64,000 nt of DNA from Bradyrhizobium manausense (lineage in GTDB: Bacteria > Pseudomonadota > Alphaproteobacteria > Rhizobiales > Xanthobacteraceae), in assembly GCF_018130615.1 (NCBI RefSeq), contig NZ_JAFCKB010000003.1, positions 186,001-250,000 of the forward strand, read 5' to 3'. Below, piece after piece: positions 60,232-64,000 of the stretch. The notes under the pieces are model-generated. The model was not told where the DNA came from, made no database searches, and worked only from the letters and a program-made list of their open reading frames with translations. A program made the translations under genes and the position numbers. The first letter of the stretch is position 1, and each line of letters starts with the position of its first letter.

Positions 60232-61449
60232 GTGAGTGAACCGCTGGTCATCGTCGGTAACGGTATGGCGGCAGCTCGTCTGGTCGACGAGCTCGCCAAG
60301 ACCGCGCTCGGCCGCTACGCGGTCGCTGTGATCGGCGAGGAGCCGCGGCTCGCTTACAATCGCGTGCTGCTCTCCTCGGTGCTGGCCGGCGAAACCGGCT
60401 CGCACGAGATCGAGCTCCGGCCGGCAGACTGGTGGCGCCATCGCGGCGTCACCGTGCGCTACGGCTATCGCGTCACCGAGATCGACACCGGCCGCCGCGA
60501 GCTCAAGATCGAGGGCGAGGAGAGCATGGAATACTCCAAGCTCGTGCTCGCGACCGGATCGACGCCGCTGCGGCTCAACGTGCCGGGCGCCGATCTCGCC
60601 GGCGTGCACACCTTCCGCGACAGCCGCGACGTCGACCTGCTGTTGACGCTCGCTGCCGCCAGGAAGCGCGTCGTCGTGGTTGGCGGCGGCTTGCTCGGGT
60701 TGGAGGCGGCGTACGGGCTTGCCAAGGCCGGAGCGCCGGTGACGCTGCTGCATCTGATGGACCGGCTGATGGAGCGCCAGCTCGATCTGCCGGCCGCCGA
60801 CCTGCTCAAGACGCTGGTCGAACGCAAGGGCATTCGAATCCTGCTCAACGCGTCGACTGCGCGGATTCATGGCGAGGGCCATGTCGAGGCCGTCGAGCTC
60901 GCCGACGGCAGTCGCATCGAAGCCGACGCCGTGATCTTCGCCGCCGGCATCAGGCCCAACATTGCCCTTGCCAAGGAGGCCGGCATCGCGGTCAACCGCG
61001 GCATCGTCGTCAATGATGTGATGCAGACCGCATCATCGGACATCTACGCGCTCGGCGAATGCGCCGAGCATCGCGGCAGCTGCTATGGACTGGTCGAGCC
61101 CGCGTATGAGCAGGCGCGGGTGCTGGCGCGGCATCTTGCCGGCCGGCCCGCCGCCTATCAGGGCAGCGTGGTCTCGACCAATCTGAAGGTCTCCGGCGTC
61201 AGCGTATTCTCCGCCGGCGACTTCATGGGGGGAGACGGCAGCGAGAGCCTCGTTCTCACCGATCGCAGACGCGGCACCTACAAGAAGCTCGTCATCGCCG
61301 ATGGCCGGCTCACCGGCGCCGTGCTGATCGGCGATACCGTTGATGCGCTTTGGTACCTCGAGCTGATCCGCAATCGCGAGAAGGTCGCGGCGATCCGCAC
61401 CGACATGATGTTCGGCCGTGCGCTGGCGCACCCTCCCAAGGCCGCTTGA
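60232..61449 (+). CDS. flp: Flp, FAD/NAD(P)H-dependent oxidoreductase
   Basis: The 405-residue flavoprotein has an FAD site (IVGNGMAAARLVDELAKT) and an NAD(P)H site (VVVGGGLLGLEAAYGLAKAG), with the FAD-pyrophosphate segment IYALGECAEHRG. It resembles the N-terminal part of assimilatory nitrite reductase NirB/NasB and lacks the iron-sulfur and sirohaem parts. It would pass electrons to NasC and perhaps to the globin. GGAGATG lies before the GTG start. nasC follows after 14 nt. Confidence 0.92.
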   Translation: MSEPLVIVGNGMAAARLVDELAKTALGRYAVAVIGEEPRLAYNRVLLSSVLAGETGSHEIELRPADWWRHRGVTVRYGYRVTEIDTGRRELKIEGEESMEYSKLVLATGSTPLRLNVPGADLAGVHTFRDSRDVDLLLTLAAARKRVVVVGGGLLGLEAAYGLAKAGAPVTLLHLMDRLMERQLDLPAADLLKTLVERKGIRILLNASTARIHGEGHVEAVELADGSRIEADAVIFAAGIRPNIALAKEAGIAVNRGIVVNDVMQTASSDIYALGECAEHRGSCYGLVEPAYEQARVLARHLAGRPAAYQGSVVSTNLKVSGVSVFSAGDFMGGDGSESLVLTDRRRGTYKKLVIADGRLTGAVLIGDTVDALWYLELIRNREKVAAIRTDMMFGRALAHPPKAA

Positions 61450-61463
61450 TAAGGCAGCGTAAA

Positions 61464-64000
61464 ATGACGGCAATCGATCCCACGCTGCGCGCAACCCGAA
61501 CGACCTGTCCCTATTGCGGCGTCGGCTGCGGCGTGCTGGCGACGCCTGACGGCAAGGGCGGGGCGGCGATCGCGGGCGATCCCGATCATCCCGCCAATTT
61601 CGGCCGGCTGTGCTCCAAGGGGTCTGCGCTCGGCGAGACCGTCGGCCTGGAAAGCCGTTTGCTGTATCCGATGATCCGCTGCAAGGGCGTGCTCGAACGG
61701 GTCGCCTGGAGCGATGCGCTCGATCATGTCGCCCACCGCATGCAGCACATCGTGGCACGCGATGGCGCCGACGCGGTCGCGTTCTATCTCTCGGGGCAGC
61801 TGCTCACCGAGGATTATTACGTCGCCAACAAGCTGATGAAAGGTTTCGTCGGCACCGCGAATGTCGACACCAATTCGCGGCTTTGCATGTCGTCCTCGGT
61901 CGCCGGCCATCGCCGTGCCTTCGGCGCCGACACGGTGCCCGGCTGTTACGAGGATCTCGACCAGGCCGATCTGCTCGTCTTCGTCGGCTCGAATGCCGCC
62001 TGGTGCCATCCGGTGCTGTTCCAGCGCATGATGAAGAACCGGCAGGAGCGCGGCGCGCGCATGATCGTGATCGATCCGCGTCGGACCGACACCGCCAGCG
62101 ACGTCGATCTGTTTCTGGGCCTCAAGCCCGGGACCGACACCGCGCTGTTCTCGGGCCTGTTCGTCCATCTCGCCGACAGCGGCGCACTCGATCACGACTA
62201 CATCGCGCAGAACACCTCGGGCTTCGACGATGCGCTCGCACGCGCGCGCAACATCGCCGGTAGCGTCGCCGCGACCGCGCTCGCGACCGGGCTGTCCGAG
62301 CAGGACGTCGCCACCTTCTTCAAGATGTTCCGCGACACCGAGAAGGTCGTCACGCTCTATTCGCAGGGCGTCAACCAGTCGGCGCAGGGCACCGACAAGG
62401 TCAACGCGATCCTGAACTGCCATCTTGCGACCGGGCGCATCGGCAAGCCCGGTGCGTCGCCGTTCTCGCTCACCGGCCAGCCCAATGCGATGGGCGGCCG
62501 CGAGGTCGGCGGCCTCGCCAATATGCTCGCCGCGCATATGGGTTTCACGCCGCCGGACATCGACCGCGTCAAGCGGTTCTGGAAGGCGCCGCGAATCGCC
62601 ACGCATGAGGGCCTGAAGGCGGTGCAGCTGTTCGAGGCGATCAACCGCGGCGAGGTCAAGGCGCTGTGGGTGATGGGCACCAACCCCGCGGTGTCATTGC
62701 CCGATGCGGACATGGTCCGCGATGCCCTAAAGAAGCTCGAGCTGTTCGTGGTCTCCGAGAACGTGCTCTCCAACGACACGGTCGAGGCCGGCCCGCATGT
62801 GCTGTTGCCCGCGCTCGCCTGGGGCGAGAAGTCCGGCACCGTGACCAACTCCGAGCGCCGCATCTCCCGCCAGCGCTCGTTTCTGCCGGCACCGGGTGAG
62901 GCGCGCCCCGATTGGTGGATCCTCAGCGAGACCGCCAAGCGCCTCGGCTTTGGCGACAGCTTCAACTACAAATCCGCTGCCGAGATCTTCCGCGAGCATG
63001 CTGCGCTCTCGGCCTACGAGAACGACGGCAGCCGCGACTTCGACATCGGCGCACTCACTTCGCTGTCCGACGAGGCCTTCGACACCTTGAAGCCGGTGCA
63101 GTGGCCGGCACGCGAAGGCGAGGCGCCCGGCGAGCGCTTCTTTGCCAAGGGCGGCTTCTTCACCAATGACGGCAAGGGCCGCTTCGTCGCGCCGGAGGTA
63201 CCGGCGCTGCGTGGCGAGACCGGCGCGTCGCGTCCCCTGAGGCTCAACACCGGACGCATCCGCGACCAGTGGCACACCATGACGCGCACGGGCCTGAGCC
63301 AGCGGCTCGGTGCGCATCTGCCCGAGCCGTTTGTCGAGATCCACCCCGACGACGCGGGCAAATACGGCATCGTCCATGACGGCTACGCCCGCATCACGAC
63401 CGATTACGGCCAGTGCATCCTGAAGGCCGTCGTCAGCGAAGGCCAGCAGCGCGGCGCGCTGTTCGTGCCGATCCACTGGAGCGCGATGAATGCCTCGCAC
63501 GGCCGCGTCGGTGCGCTGGTGCAATCGTTCACGGATCCGTTCTCGGGGCAGCCGGAATCCAAGGCGACGCCGGCCGCGATCGCTCCTTACGAATTTGTCT
63601 TCCGCGGCTTCGCGCTCTCGCGGGAGCCACTCGATCTGCCGCCCAACCTGTTGTGGACCCGCGTCACGGTCACTGGCGGCTTCGGCTATCTCTTCGCTGA
63701 CAACGCGGATCTATCACGCTGGCCGGTCTGGCTCGACGGTGTCGGCGGCGAAGACGTCGCCGACTATCGCGATTTCGGCGGCGGGGTTTATCGTGCGGCC
63801 TCATTTTCGGGCGACCGCATCGAGACCTGCCTGTTCGTCGGCCCCGCGCATGATGCCGGCGACTGGGAGGTGGTGAAGAGCGCGTTCGCAGCCGATCGCG
63901 TCACCGACGATCAGCGCCGCATGCTGCTGTCGGGCAAGTCCAGCGAAGGTGCCGCCTCGACCGGCCCGATCGTCTGCGCCTGCTTCGGCGTCGGCCGTGG
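61464..64000 (+). CDS. nasC: NasC, assimilatory nitrate reductase catalytic subunit (3' end outside window)
   Basis: NasC reduces nitrate to nitrite in the cytoplasm with a molybdenum bis-MGD cofactor. The N-terminus holds the 4Fe-4S motif CPYCGVGCGV and GRLCSKGSALGET. Molybdopterin-binding parts follow, such as GQPNAMGGREVGG and LNTGRIRDQWHTMTRTG. The last visible residues IVCACFGVGRG begin a BFD-like 2Fe-2S domain, as in the longer NasA/NasC forms. About 845 codons are visible; the stop lies beyond 64000. No twin-arginine signal is present, consistent with assimilation. The ribosome site is weak (AAGGCAGCG). Confidence 0.94.
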   Translation, partial: MTAIDPTLRATRTTCPYCGVGCGVLATPDGKGGAAIAGDPDHPANFGRLCSKGSALGETVGLESRLLYPMIRCKGVLERVAWSDALDHVAHRMQHIVARDGADAVAFYLSGQLLTEDYYVANKLMKGFVGTANVDTNSRLCMSSSVAGHRRAFGADTVPGCYEDLDQADLLVFVGSNAAWCHPVLFQRMMKNRQERGARMIVIDPRRTDTASDVDLFLGLKPGTDTALFSGLFVHLADSGALDHDYIAQNTSGFDDALARARNIAGSVAATALATGLSEQDVATFFKMFRDTEKVVTLYSQGVNQSAQGTDKVNAILNCHLATGRIGKPGASPFSLTGQPNAMGGREVGGLANMLAAHMGFTPPDIDRVKRFWKAPRIATHEGLKAVQLFEAINRGEVKALWVMGTNPAVSLPDADMVRDALKKLELFVVSENVLSNDTVEAGPHVLLPALAWGEKSGTVTNSERRISRQRSFLPAPGEARPDWWILSETAKRLGFGDSFNYKSAAEIFREHAALSAYENDGSRDFDIGALTSLSDEAFDTLKPVQWPAREGEAPGERFFAKGGFFTNDGKGRFVAPEVPALRGETGASRPLRLNTGRIRDQWHTMTRTGLSQRLGAHLPEPFVEIHPDDAGKYGIVHDGYARITTDYGQCILKAVVSEGQQRGALFVPIHWSAMNASHGRVGALVQSFTDPFSGQPESKATPAAIAPYEFVFRGFALSREPLDLPPNLLWTRVTVTGGFGYLFADNADLSRWPVWLDGVGGEDVADYRDFGGGVYRAASFSGDRIETCLFVGPAHDAGDWEVVKSAFAADRVTDDQRRMLLSGKSSEGAASTGPIVCACFGVGR

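Overview
The window looks like chromosome from Bradyrhizobium, close to the B. japonicum/diazoefficiens group. The evidence is high GC, a fixK2-(response regulator)-fixJ-fixL cluster facing fixNOQP-fixGHIS, inferred FixL, FixK2 and FixN proteins that line up almost residue for residue with my memory of the B. japonicum proteins, and a narK-globin-flavoprotein-nasC nitrate operon known from that genus. I saw no rRNA, tRNA, CRISPR, prophage or insertion sequence. No database or folding program was run.

Layout. 1-4250: a fused TRAP transporter permease and an SDS-hydrolase-type alkylsulfatase. 4430-11680: a glycosyltransferase facing an ABC exporter, an amylo-alpha-1,6-glucosidase-like enzyme, a PRC-barrel protein and an MFS transporter; sites resembling general-stress EcfG promoters lie between the two directions. 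11700-24773: the micro-oxic regulon. FixL is the haem oxygen sensor, FixJ its regulator, FixK2 the Crp/Fnr activator; fixNOQP encodes the cbb3 oxidase and fixGHIS its assembly factors, each operon with a TTGA-N6-TCAA box. A Usp protein and a CBS protein sit between regulators and oxidase. 24770-33332: an MFS permease, a cupin, a peroxiredoxin-like gene with a broken frame, a LysR regulator, a 3-hydroxybutyrate-type dehydrogenase with a patatin lipase, an MpaB-type oxygenase and glycogen synthase.

33535-42972: a CoA-transferase, a complete five-gene peptide-type ABC importer, a zinc alcohol dehydrogenase, an isocitrate/isopropylmalate-type dehydrogenase and an ASCH protein. 43022-54521: mixed housekeeping and accessory genes (enoyl-CoA hydratase, L,D-transpeptidase, XRE and LysR regulators, CcdA, an HWE-type kinase, tiny secreted or membrane proteins with EcfG-like promoters, a serine hydrolase, an intradiol dioxygenase).

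54553-64000: nitrate assimilation. An NrtABC-type importer is followed by narK, a single-domain globin, an FAD/NAD(P)H reductase and assimilatory nitrate reductase, which runs off the right edge. The two transcription units carry the same upstream architecture at the same spacing: a GTGC palindrome, a TTGAGCGA module, a GG-N10-GA sigma54-like promoter and a shared leader start. This is the most striking regulatory structure in the window.
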